Part shown: piece by piece, positions 16,525-24,703 of the stretch | Position numbering within the stretch: position 1 is the first letter of the stretch | Layout of the letters: each line of letters starts with the position of its first letter | NCBI RefSeq assembly: GCF_023227905.1 | Contig: NZ_JALOCF010000029.1 | Coordinates: forward strand, 1 to 53,270 | Direction of reading: 5' to 3' | DNA: 53,270 bases | From: Methylobacter sp. | GTDB lineage: Bacteria; Pseudomonadota; Gammaproteobacteria; Methylococcales; Methylomonadaceae | Made by a program: the position numbers and the translations under genes | The notes under the pieces: generated by a model | Databases searched by the model: none | Told to the model about the DNA's origin: nothing | What the model saw: only the letters and a program-made list of their open reading frames with translations

Positions 16525-18030
16525 ATGGCAACTGAAACAATCTTGCCTTCAGTAACTGCTGAATGGACTGTACTTATATGGGAACATCAAAGTTCCCGAT
16601 TGAAGCTTATCGAACGTATTGTATCAAAATGTAGGGCAAGGCCTCTTTTGTTGGAAGGCATTACATCTATTGATAACCTGCAATTTTCTCCCTCTTGTTG
16701 TTTGGCTATCGTTGCACTAGAAACATGTCCAATAGAAGATACCCTTGGCTTGAATATTATTCGCCGCCTCAAAGAACACGGTTTTTTTGTGATCTCTCAT
16801 GAGCAGGATGCTGATTCTTGGATCTTAAGTGAGCGTTGCCGAGCATTATTAGTTGGGGCCGCTTGTGTGCTCGACAGCGGCAAAACTGAATTTACTGAGG
16901 ATTTGCAACGCACACTCATGGGGATGTTGGAGCGAAAAGAGCGCGAGCAGAAGGAAGAAAATAAAATCAGGAATCTCATGAATACTTTCAGCATTGCCGG
17001 GGAAAGCGAGGTTATGTTGTCCATCTTCCGGCAAGTTATTAAGATCAGTCCACTCAGCGATTTGCCCGTTCTAATTACAGGCGAATCGGGAACAGGAAAA
17101 GAACTCATTGCTCGTGCCGTTCATCGGCTAGATCCGAAACGTAGTAAGGGACCCTTCGTTGCTATCAACTGCGGAGCAATTAGTCCTAGCGTGGCTGAGA
17201 GTGAATTGTTCGGTCACAAGCGAGGAGCTTTCACAGGCGCCGATCGGGATCGGAGCGGACTCATTCGTTCTGCGCATGGTGGGGTACTTTTTCTCGATGA
17301 GATCGGCGAGTTAAAAGTAGATCTGCAGGCGAAGCTATTGCGAGTGCTTCAAGAAAAAAGTGTTCTGGGTGTAGGCGATGATCAGGAAACTTCTGTTGAC
17401 TTTCGAATTATCGCCGCTACCAATCGTGATTTGGCATATGAAGTGGAACAAGGAGAGTTCCGTTTAGATTTATTTCATAGACTTAATGTGCTATCTATTT
17501 ATTTATGTCCGCTAAGGGAAAGGACCGCCGATATAAAGCCGTTAGTCGAGTACTTTCTGACCAAATACCGGACTATTACAACCGCAGACATTCTTTCGGC
17601 GGATCGAGACTTTTTAGAGGCTATGGCCCGGTTGGAACTTCCAGGAAACGCAAGAGAATTAGAAAATCTGGTACGACGAGCATTAGTAAACAAACTGGAT
17701 GGTAATCCACTTGGGCTATCCGATTTGCCTGCCGAGATTTTGCAACAGTTGTGTGAGCGGCATGAATGCCAAGCGAAGCCTGCGCTATGCTACGAGATCC
17801 AGAAGGCATTGAAATCCGGCCAGCCATCGCCTCTAGAACTTAATTCTCTTATCCAGTGGTTGGACTCGAACGGATGGGATCTTGCCCATGCTCTGGATTA
17901 CTGTGAGCGTTTGATACTCGAAGCCGCATTGCATCAAGCGCATGGCAATCAGACAGAGACCGGTTGTCTTCTCGGAATTACGCCACGTAGTGTCTACAAC
18001 AAGCTTAGAAAGCATCATCTCGGCCACTGA
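16525..18030 (+). CDS. sigma-54-dependent activator with degenerate receiver
   Basis: An enhancer-binding protein of 501 residues (NtrC type). Residues about 10-130 look like a receiver domain but lack the phospho-acceptor Asp (the strand reads CLAIVALET), so control by phosphorylation is unlikely. The AAA+ domain (about 160-390) is complete: Walker A GESGTGKE with Lys192, GAFTGA at 234-239 for sigma-54 contact, Walker B GGVLFLDE and the RLDLFHRLNV sensor region. A Fis-type helix-turn-helix closes the protein (QTETGCLLGITPRSVYNKLRKH). The ATG at 16525 is chosen; an in-frame TTG at 16504 would add seven residues, and neither has a clear ribosome site. The gene precedes the eCIS operon and its sigma-54 promoter, so it is the probable regulator. 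Confidence 0.9.
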   Translation: MATETILPSVTAEWTVLIWEHQSSRLKLIERIVSKCRARPLLLEGITSIDNLQFSPSCCLAIVALETCPIEDTLGLNIIRRLKEHGFFVISHEQDADSWILSERCRALLVGAACVLDSGKTEFTEDLQRTLMGMLERKEREQKEENKIRNLMNTFSIAGESEVMLSIFRQVIKISPLSDLPVLITGESGTGKELIARAVHRLDPKRSKGPFVAINCGAISPSVAESELFGHKRGAFTGADRDRSGLIRSAHGGVLFLDEIGELKVDLQAKLLRVLQEKSVLGVGDDQETSVDFRIIAATNRDLAYEVEQGEFRLDLFHRLNVLSIYLCPLRERTADIKPLVEYFLTKYRTITTADILSADRDFLEAMARLELPGNARELENLVRRALVNKLDGNPLGLSDLPAEILQQLCERHECQAKPALCYEIQKALKSGQPSPLELNSLIQWLDSNGWDLAHALDYCERLILEAALHQAHGNQTETGCLLGITPRSVYNKLRKHHLGH

Positions 18031-18045
18031 TCCAATTTTTACTCA

Positions 18046-18692
18046 GAAGCTGTTTTGAGTGAGTTTCCCCACTGGACAGCCGTGTTTATCATTTTTACCA
18101 TTGGTCGTGTAACGGTACCTGGAGATGTCTCCACGACTTGCTGCGATCAAGGTTGCAGCAAAAATTGGGCCGGCGCACACAGCCGACCTCCAGTTCGGTT
18201 GGATGATCAGAGCGTTAAAGGGGCGGCAACACTGAGCGTAAGTGACTACGATGCAAGGAAAAAATGGCAATTGACGCAAGCGCCACCTGTTGGTCGATAC
18301 GCTGGGTCTACTGTTAGTCGTCAGGGTAACCGTTGCCAGTGTTCAAGACCGCGATGGAGTCCCGCTTGTTGCTATGAAACCTGCCTGGTAGTGATAAGAG
18401 GCTGCGGAAGATTTGGGTGGATGACTGCTATAGCAGGCGATTAGTGTAATGTGGCGCTGACTGTTTCAAGTTTTGCCTGGCTGTCGTATTACGTCCAAAA
18501 CAAACGCGTGGCTTTGCTTTGCTGCCCTAGGCGCTGGATCGTCGAAAGAACATTCGCTTGATTAAACCAGTCGCGTTGTCTCAGTAAGACCTACAAACGA
18601 CTGATTCGCATCGACGAAGCTTGGATTTACATCACCATGACTCGCATCATGTTGAATGGTTAGGCTTGACGCAATAATTTCCAAACAGCTTC
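18046..18692 (+). mobile_element. decayed IS5-family element
   Basis: 647 bases bounded by inverted ends beginning GAAGCTGTTT and flanked by the 3-base repeat TCA on both sides (18043-18045, 18693-18695), as expected for the TNA targets of the IS1031/IS5 group. Inside are broken pieces of the transposase: RHLLVDTLGLLLVVRVTVAS around 18280-18340, and the C-terminal RWIVERTFA, stop, LNQSRCLSKTYKRLIR...EAWIYITMTRIML around 18535-18660. Frameshifts and stops make it dead. It sits between the activator gene and the eCIS promoter. Confidence 0.85.
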
Positions 18693-18702
18693 TCAGAAAA
18701 AG

Positions 18703-18714
18703 TTTTCCGGAAAA
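18703..18714. promoter_or_regulatory. perfect palindrome TTTTCCGGAAAA, possible activator site
   Basis: A 12-bp perfect palindrome lies about 130 bases upstream of the -24/-12 promoter, with a half-like copy (CCCGGAAAG) at 18725-18733. Spacing and symmetry suit an upstream activating sequence for a dimeric sigma-54 activator. Confidence 0.45.
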
Positions 18715-18839
18715 TGACTTCCCTCCCGGAAAGACCTTTCATTTTACGTTCGATTCTGGCGTGGCGCCTAAGAAGAAAACTACCCTAAAAAGCATTGTTT
18801 ATCAGTAGCTTCCTGACGTGGATCGTTCTGTTCTGAACA

Positions 18840-18855
18840 TGGCACATATCGTGCT
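18840..18855 (+). promoter_or_regulatory. sigma-54 (-24/-12) promoter of the eCIS operon
   Basis: The sequence is TGGCACATATCGTGCT. Against TGGCACGNNNNTTGCA it keeps the full TGGCAC block, the invariant GG and GC at exact spacing, and TGC. The start of transcription would be near 18866, about 32 bases before the first gene. It faces the 26.7-kb run of structural eCIS genes. Confidence 0.75.
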
Positions 18856-18897
18856 CATTAAGATAATGAAGAAAGTGGAAAGCACTGTTCAAGAACA

Positions 18898-19146
18898 ATG
18901 AGAACCTTAACAGATATGAAAAACCAGGTAGTGCATTTCAGGGTACATGATATCTACCTTCCGGCTATTCAAGAAATACTGAACGTGCTGCATGGAAATG
19001 ACATTTTAGAAGGAAAAGTCGTTGATCTTACCGACAGTGGATTGCAGAAAAATGCTTTTGCTGTAGTGAAGGTGGAAGGAGTAAAGAATTTTGTCATTGT
19101 TCCGTTAGAAAGGGTTATCGATCTAGTAAGTGGTGATGAAACCTAG
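18898..19146 (+). CDS. small unknown protein, first gene of the eCIS operon
   Basis: An 82-residue protein that is not recognised. The sequence has a helical start (residues 10-35), then two short beta runs (GKVVDLTDSG and NAFAVVKVEG) and a final helix. There is no signal peptide or membrane segment. It is the first gene after the sigma-54 promoter and lies 34 bases before the DUF4255 gene, so it is co-transcribed with the particle genes. No strong ribosome site precedes the ATG at 18898; an in-frame ATG at 18916 is an alternative. It might be a regulator or small accessory of the particle. Confidence 0.65.
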   Translation: MRTLTDMKNQVVHFRVHDIYLPAIQEILNVLHGNDILEGKVVDLTDSGLQKNAFAVVKVEGVKNFVIVPLERVIDLVSGDET

Positions 19147-19180
19147 CATGTCGAACTATTTGAAGAGGGAATAAACGCTC

Positions 19181-19804
19181 ATGTTTACTGCATTACGTGC
19201 AACTAGCCTAACACTAGCCAATAGTATCCGCGTTCGACTGGCGTCCGATCCAATCTTGGCGCTTTTATTCAATCCAGCAAGTGCCGGAAACATGGTTGTC
19301 TCGTTGAATACACCTAAGGAGTTGACAGAAAGAAATATAGAAGGCGTCTCTGTATGGTTATACAGAGTTATCAGAGATGCAGAACGTTTAAATACACCCC
19401 CTATGCGGCGCGATTTTAACCAAATTGAGAGTACACCATTGCCAGTGTGTCTTCATTATCTGATAACACCCATTGTTAACACGACAAACGCAGTGGTGGA
19501 TCCTGGAACAGAACAAGTGATTCTTGGAAAGATCCTGCAGATATTTCATGACCATCCCACTCTCCGAGGCTCAGATCTTCAAGACGATTTCGAAGGAACT
19601 GAAGTCGAATTAAACGTTTGTCTGGAGTCATTGAACCTGGAAGAGATTACAAGAGTTTGGGATGCCCTGGAAGGCTCTTATCAATTATCCGTTTCTTACG
19701 AGGTAGGCGTTGTTAATGTAGATTCGGCAATGGAGCCGGAAAGGGTCAGTCCGGTGATCGTTGTCATGCCGGAGTCTGGAGTCATTGTTTCATCAACACC
19801 ATAA
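19181..19804 (+). CDS. DUF4255 cap/tail terminator protein (Pvc16-like)
   Basis: A 207-residue protein of the DUF4255 (Pvc16 N-terminal) family. In contractile injection systems this protein sits at the end of tube and sheath and is thought to cap or terminate them. Family features seen: a helical start, WLYRVIRDAERLNTPP (about 63-79), PVCLHYLITP (about 90-99), LGKILQIFHDHPTL (about 118-131) and SYEVGVVNVDS near the end. The length is usual for the family. In Pvc/Afp loci this gene is last, whereas here it is near the front of the operon. An AGAGGGA motif lies about 11 bases upstream. Confidence 0.85.
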   Translation: MFTALRATSLTLANSIRVRLASDPILALLFNPASAGNMVVSLNTPKELTERNIEGVSVWLYRVIRDAERLNTPPMRRDFNQIESTPLPVCLHYLITPIVNTTNAVVDPGTEQVILGKILQIFHDHPTLRGSDLQDDFEGTEVELNVCLESLNLEEITRVWDALEGSYQLSVSYEVGVVNVDSAMEPERVSPVIVVMPESGVIVSSTP

Positions 19805-19818
19805 TTGGGATAGAGAAG

Positions 19819-20988
19819 ATGACACGCCGAGTCGAAACAGTAAATAGTAAAGTATCTGTCTTTTCCCCTGACGATCCTCAACCTCTAGGTCAACGTTTCT
19901 GGGCAGTTGTCCGCGCAAAGGTTATCGATGAACTGACAGGCCAACCGCCTCTCAGCGCAATCACTATCGAATCCGATGCCCTCCATTTGGTTCCGCGCGT
20001 GGCAAGTGATGGTTTAGTAGGACTGGTCGGCATCCCTCAACAGGTTTTCCCAGCTCTGGTTTCGCAAAAATACGACTTAATGTTGAAGGTGAAGGCACAA
20101 GGCTACATACCCGGTAAAACATCGTTTTCTATATTGCAAGATACCAATTTCCCAGGCAATTTTACGCCGCCTCAGCCAGCAGATGTGGCCCTTCATAGGG
20201 AACCCACCGTAATTGCGGGGAGAGTGGTTAGGGCAAGTGGGAATACTACAAAACCGCTTTCCGGGGCGGTCGTTAGAGTTACCGGAATCTGGAGAAAGCC
20301 TCCACCTGCCAATCTGGTTATTGCATCTAGCCCGCCTAATTTAGTTTCCCTGCATCCACGGCTTTACTCCGGCCGAGGCGGCGCTATTGCGGGGCAGCTT
20401 GAACTTCGAAACTTGCAGCCAATCTTGGGCGACGATAAGTTCCTGTTGGATGATGTGTCCGAGGACGCCAATCCCATTCGACTGTCGAATCGACAGAACT
20501 TGAACCTTGGCAACATCTTATTGATCGATTCCGATAAACCGGATATCGCGGAATACATAGCGATCAAAACGATCGCTGGAGCCGGCACGTTGACTCAGCC
20601 GGCCGTTATTATGCTGGATCACCCTTTGCTGCATGCGCACCGAAAAAATGCACGGATTCAGAAAGTCAATCCACAATCCTTAGGGCCTCAAAAACAGTTC
20701 ACTCAAGAAGCCCTTGCGGACGATACCTGCGTATTTTTGAACAATGTGACCGGCCTTACAACGGGGAATCAAGTCAAGATTTTAGGTGGGCCTAACACCG
20801 CTGAATATCATCGGGTGAGCCTATTTTCGACGATTAGCGATGCAGAGGGATATTATCGGCTACCACCGCTGAGTCGTGTCGCTCAGTTGAAGATCCGTGC
20901 ACAACACGGATCGTTGACGCCAGTTCAGATGGAGTTTCGTCCCGATTATACCCTTCATGAAAATCGACTGGATTTTATATTACGATGA
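19819..20988 (+). CDS. eCIS accessory protein with transthyretin-like and beta modules
   Basis: A 389-residue all-beta protein. Residues about 25-125 and 130-165 resemble carboxypeptidase-regulatory-like (transthyretin) domains (AVVRAKVIDELTGQPPLSAI; GRVVRASGNTTKPLSGAVVRV). Residues 217-283 and 297-349 carry a repeat module (N-L-x-x-G-x-x-L...EYI-I...LDHPLLHAH) that is also present in the insertion of the following giant sheath protein. A final GYYRLPPLSRVAQLKIRA segment closes the regulatory-like fold. There is no signal peptide. Position between the cap gene and sheath 1 and the shared module suggest it contacts the sheath or decorates the particle; this is inference. Confidence 0.7.
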   Translation: MTRRVETVNSKVSVFSPDDPQPLGQRFWAVVRAKVIDELTGQPPLSAITIESDALHLVPRVASDGLVGLVGIPQQVFPALVSQKYDLMLKVKAQGYIPGKTSFSILQDTNFPGNFTPPQPADVALHREPTVIAGRVVRASGNTTKPLSGAVVRVTGIWRKPPPANLVIASSPPNLVSLHPRLYSGRGGAIAGQLELRNLQPILGDDKFLLDDVSEDANPIRLSNRQNLNLGNILLIDSDKPDIAEYIAIKTIAGAGTLTQPAVIMLDHPLLHAHRKNARIQKVNPQSLGPQKQFTQEALADDTCVFLNNVTGLTTGNQVKILGGPNTAEYHRVSLFSTISDAEGYYRLPPLSRVAQLKIRAQHGSLTPVQMEFRPDYTLHENRLDFILR

Positions 20989-21025
20989 ATCACGAGTTGC
21001 TTAAAATCTACAATGGAGAGCCGCT

Positions 21026-24000
21026 ATGCCTGAGTATCTAGCCCCAGGAGTTTACGTCGAGGAAATCGATACCGGTAGCAAACCGATTGAGGGAGTAAGC
21101 ACCAGCACGGCAGGGATGATTGGTGTTACGGAAAGAGGGCCAGTTAATGTTCCAATCCTCATTACCAGTTACGGCGAGTACCGACGCTGGTTCGGTGAAA
21201 GGCTCAACAAAGATCTATATGGAGAGCACCGTTTTCTGCCGTACGCCGTCGAAGGTTTTTTCACCAACGGCGGCAAGCGATCGTATATCACGCGCGTACT
21301 CTCTACAAATGCAGCGTCCTTGGCTCGCACATTGCTATTCATGCAGGAGGAAGGCGTGCCTACCGCCACTCTGCTGACCCGAGCCCCCAGTTTCGCGAAC
21401 GATGTGCTGTTTGTTTGGGCTGGCGCAGTGGGGACGATCGTTGCGAAAGATTGGGTGCGCATCGGCACTGGTTCGGACGCCGAGTATAGCCAAGCAGTGG
21501 CGCCGCCCACTGTTTCAACTACCAGCATAGTGACCGGCCTTCCCTTGTGGCGCTCCCATCAGGTGGTGGCGAATAACGTCGAGAACTACAATACTCTGCC
21601 TACCGTCGCCGTGACACGTACGTTAGTTGGCGGACATAATGCCAGCGCGACTTCCTTGACTATCACGGGAGCTAGCGGTGCTGTCGTCGTTCCTGATCGC
21701 TTGATTCAAATTGGCAAAGCCGGACTATCATTTACTAACGAGGAGCTAATTTACATCCGTAGTGCTGTCGACTTAGGTGATGGAAACTGGCGAGTGGAAC
21801 TCGACACATCTTTGCAACTCGATCATGCCGACGGCGAAGAGGTTCGTGTGCTTAATGCGCTTCCATCACCGCCTTCAAGCGTTACGCAACTGACGAGAGA
21901 CGCAGTCGGTGGCGATACAACTCTGGTAGTCACTGCCAACTCCACCTTCGCCCCTAAGGAATTCGTCAGAGTCGTCGAGGGTACGCGGGGCGAATTCCGC
22001 CGAGTCGGCGCTGTCCATGCCATCGCCTTCGGAGTATCTCTCGTTTATGAAGCACGCGGCGGCGCCTACGTCGAGCATGTGACGCGAGCTGATAGCGGCG
22101 TCATTAGTGTCAAGATCCTCGATGCATTGGTCAATGCAGGTGCTATGGCGCTGCTAGTCGACAATCGCCAAGGACTATCAATCGGTCAAGTGCTGCGGGT
22201 CGGCGCACCTAATGATCCCGATGTGGAATACGTCGTCATTCGCGATCTGCCCAACAGATCGGGCACCAGTCCCGATCCGGGACGCATTGTATTGGAAACG
22301 CCCCTCGCCCACGCTCATGGTGGTGCATCGATCGCCTCGCGCCAAATCATTGCCGTTCAGGTTATTACCACGCAGGCTGAAGCCGCTACTATCATCCACG
22401 AGTTGAACACATCGGCGACGAGTGGTTTGATCACTGCGTCGTTATTGACGGTAGCACCGACAATCAACGACTTGATTCGCATCATTGTGCCGGGAACTGT
22501 GCCAGTCTATCTACGCTTAGTTGCACATAAAGCACTCACTGTACAGCAGTTGAAACTGACTGCCCCACTACTGCAACCGCACGCCGCGCCCCAGCCCGTC
22601 GTCGAGCGGCATGAACTCATGATGGTGTTCGCCCTCGATCCGGGCGTTTGGGGCAACCGCTTACGCATAGCCACACGCCGCGAAACAACGCCTTTGGTAC
22701 GCAGCCGGATCCGTAATGATCCATCGGGCATTCAAGACCCGATCCATATCCGCCTGGACTCGGCCGCTGGCGTTGAAATTGGCACCATTCTGAGTCTCAC
22801 GGACGGCCAGGGCACTCCCATCGACATGCCTTTTAAGGTGGATTCGATTGACCGGCAGAATGGGTATTTATTGACTCTGAATACTGCACTTCCCGCAGTA
22901 GCAGCCTTAGGTATGGCCGTCGTCTCAATCGAGTTTTCCCTGAGCGTGTTCCTGTTGCGCCAGCTCGATCCCGCCCAACCCAGTCGTAACAACCAGATTC
23001 TAGACGCCGAGACCTTCCGTAATCTATCACTGGATGACCGGCACAGCCGTTACGTCCATCACGTGATCGGCACAACATGGGTATCCGGCGCATCAGACGA
23101 CAAGGATGGTCGTCCGCTGCGGCTGTCTGACCGCCGCTCCGAGGGAGAGTCAGTTTATGTTCGAGTTAGGGACCGTGCCCAAGATCTGGTAGAACCGAAC
23201 CGCACCAATATCTTGCACAGCATCCGTCTCGGGCCGGAGTTTCTGGTGGATTTGGTGAACGGACGGCAGGAATCTGCCCGACGCGTGCTAATCGATGGCG
23301 ACGATCAGATTGGCACACTCATCGAGAATGACTATATCGGGCAGGATGATCCCAACCCGGAAAACCGCACTGGTCTACACAGCCTACGGAATATTGAAGA
23401 GATCAGTATCGTTGCCTGTCCGGGCCAAACAAGCCTGCAAATTCAGAATGGGCTGATTAACCATTGCGAACTGATGCGCTACCGTTTCGCAGTACTAGAT
23501 GCTCAACGGCCTCCAAACGATACACTTGCCGATGTGCAGAATCAGCGGCAACAGTTCGATACCAAGTACGCTGCCTTGTATCATCCCTGGCTACTGATTC
23601 CCGACCCTTATCCGACCAACTTGGCCCATATCGCGGATTATCCGATTCCGCCGAGCGGCCATATGCTTGGCATCTACGCCCGTACCGACATCGAACGCGG
23701 CGTTCACAAGGCGCCGGCTAATGAAGTGGTGCGAGGGATTTTGGGGTTACAGCGTCTGCTGAATAAAGAGCAGCACGATATCCTTAACCCATATCCTGTC
23801 AATATCAACGTTATTCGCGACTTCCGTAACAACAACCGGGGAATACGGGTCTATGGTGGGCGCGTCATCACCAGCGACTCGGATTGGAAGTATGTCAATG
23901 TCCGCCGTCTGCTGATCTTTATTGAAAGCTCCATTGATAAGGGATTGCAGTGGGTTGTCTTCGAACCCAATGCAGAACCTTTGTGGGCTCGAGTGCGCCG

Positions 24001-24217
24001 TTCCATCTCCAATTTCTTGACTTTGGTTTGGCGTAACGGCGGACTTGAAGGCACAAAGGTGGAGGAAGCATATTTTGTGAAGTGTGATCGCACTACGATG
24101 ACGCAGACGGATATCGATAGCGGCAGGTTGATCGTAGTGATTGGGGTGGCTCCGGTAAAACCCGCGGAATATGTCATCGTCCGCATTGGCCTTTGGACCG
24201 CGCATGCGGATGATTGA
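21026..24217 (+). CDS. contractile tail sheath protein 1, giant form
   Basis: A tail sheath protein of 1063 residues, about twice the usual 350-500. The N-terminal strand and handshake region (1-105: YLAPGVYVEEIDTG, RGPVN, GFFTNGGKRSYITRV) and the conserved C-terminal sheath fold (about 660-1063: SGHMLGIYARTDIERGVHKAPANE, GIRVYGGRVITSDSDWKYVNVRR, FEPN, AYFVKCD) are intact. About 430 residues between ~105 and the DPGVWGNRLRI motif at 538, plus 565-640, are insertions of beta modules (about 200-277, 290-355, 366-440 and 565-640) that likely form a surface domain. GGAG precedes the ATG. With sheath 2 it makes the contractile sleeve. Confidence 0.92.
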   Translation: MPEYLAPGVYVEEIDTGSKPIEGVSTSTAGMIGVTERGPVNVPILITSYGEYRRWFGERLNKDLYGEHRFLPYAVEGFFTNGGKRSYITRVLSTNAASLARTLLFMQEEGVPTATLLTRAPSFANDVLFVWAGAVGTIVAKDWVRIGTGSDAEYSQAVAPPTVSTTSIVTGLPLWRSHQVVANNVENYNTLPTVAVTRTLVGGHNASATSLTITGASGAVVVPDRLIQIGKAGLSFTNEELIYIRSAVDLGDGNWRVELDTSLQLDHADGEEVRVLNALPSPPSSVTQLTRDAVGGDTTLVVTANSTFAPKEFVRVVEGTRGEFRRVGAVHAIAFGVSLVYEARGGAYVEHVTRADSGVISVKILDALVNAGAMALLVDNRQGLSIGQVLRVGAPNDPDVEYVVIRDLPNRSGTSPDPGRIVLETPLAHAHGGASIASRQIIAVQVITTQAEAATIIHELNTSATSGLITASLLTVAPTINDLIRIIVPGTVPVYLRLVAHKALTVQQLKLTAPLLQPHAAPQPVVERHELMMVFALDPGVWGNRLRIATRRETTPLVRSRIRNDPSGIQDPIHIRLDSAAGVEIGTILSLTDGQGTPIDMPFKVDSIDRQNGYLLTLNTALPAVAALGMAVVSIEFSLSVFLLRQLDPAQPSRNNQILDAETFRNLSLDDRHSRYVHHVIGTTWVSGASDDKDGRPLRLSDRRSEGESVYVRVRDRAQDLVEPNRTNILHSIRLGPEFLVDLVNGRQESARRVLIDGDDQIGTLIENDYIGQDDPNPENRTGLHSLRNIEEISIVACPGQTSLQIQNGLINHCELMRYRFAVLDAQRPPNDTLADVQNQRQQFDTKYAALYHPWLLIPDPYPTNLAHIADYPIPPSGHMLGIYARTDIERGVHKAPANEVVRGILGLQRLLNKEQHDILNPYPVNINVIRDFRNNNRGIRVYGGRVITSDSDWKYVNVRRLLIFIESSIDKGLQWVVFEPNAEPLWARVRRSISNFLTLVWRNGGLEGTKVEEAYFVKCDRTTMTQTDIDSGRLIVVIGVAPVKPAEYVIVRIGLWTAHADD

Positions 24218-24244
24218 TGGATAAGGTTATTGGAGGTAAAGAAC

Positions 24245-24688
24245 ATGGCAACGGGTGAACGTAGAGATCCTTACCGCGCATTTAACTTTCAACTCGAGAT
24301 AGATAATGTTCCGCTCGGCGCCTTCAGCGAATGCAGCGGACTGACTGCCGAAGGGGATGCTGTCGACTACCGCGAAGGAACTGATCGCCAGCCCAATGTG
24401 CGCAAGTTAGTCGGGTTGCGAAAGTATACGAATATCACCCTAAAGCGCGGCTATACTCAAGATAAGTCGTTGTGGGCGTGGTATACCAATATCTTCAATG
24501 GCATACCCGACCGACGCAACGTCACCATTGTGCTTATGAACGAGCAACGCCAGCCGGTGCTGCGCTGGCATGCAGAAAACGCTTGGGTCAACAAGATTGA
24601 AGGTCCAAGTTTCAAGGCGAGCGGCAATGAAGTAGCGATGGAGTCAGTGGAACTTGTCCATGAAGGGCTAACGATAGAGACTTCCTAA
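24245..24688 (+). CDS. inner tube protein 1 (gp19/Hcp-like)
   Basis: A 147-residue tube protein of the phage T4 gp19 family (TIGR02241), stacking in hexameric rings to form the inner tube. Typical features are DPYRAFNFQLEIDNVPLGAF at the start, FSECSGL, then DYREGTD, KYTNITLKRGYT, W..WYTNI and the closing VAMESVELVHEGLTIE. The ATG at 24245 is chosen because GGAGGT lies 7 bases upstream; the TTG at 24230 overlaps that site and is unlikely. It sits between the two sheath genes, 27 bases after sheath 1. Confidence 0.93.
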   Translation: MATGERRDPYRAFNFQLEIDNVPLGAFSECSGLTAEGDAVDYREGTDRQPNVRKLVGLRKYTNITLKRGYTQDKSLWAWYTNIFNGIPDRRNVTIVLMNEQRQPVLRWHAENAWVNKIEGPSFKASGNEVAMESVELVHEGLTIETS

Positions 24689-24703
24689 CAAGAGGGACAA
24701 ACT

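Noticed and set aside
18055..18444. 129-residue plus-strand ORF after the activator gene
   Set aside because: It lies inside the decayed IS5 element in a frame other than the recognisable transposase pieces, starts at TTG and has no ribosome site.
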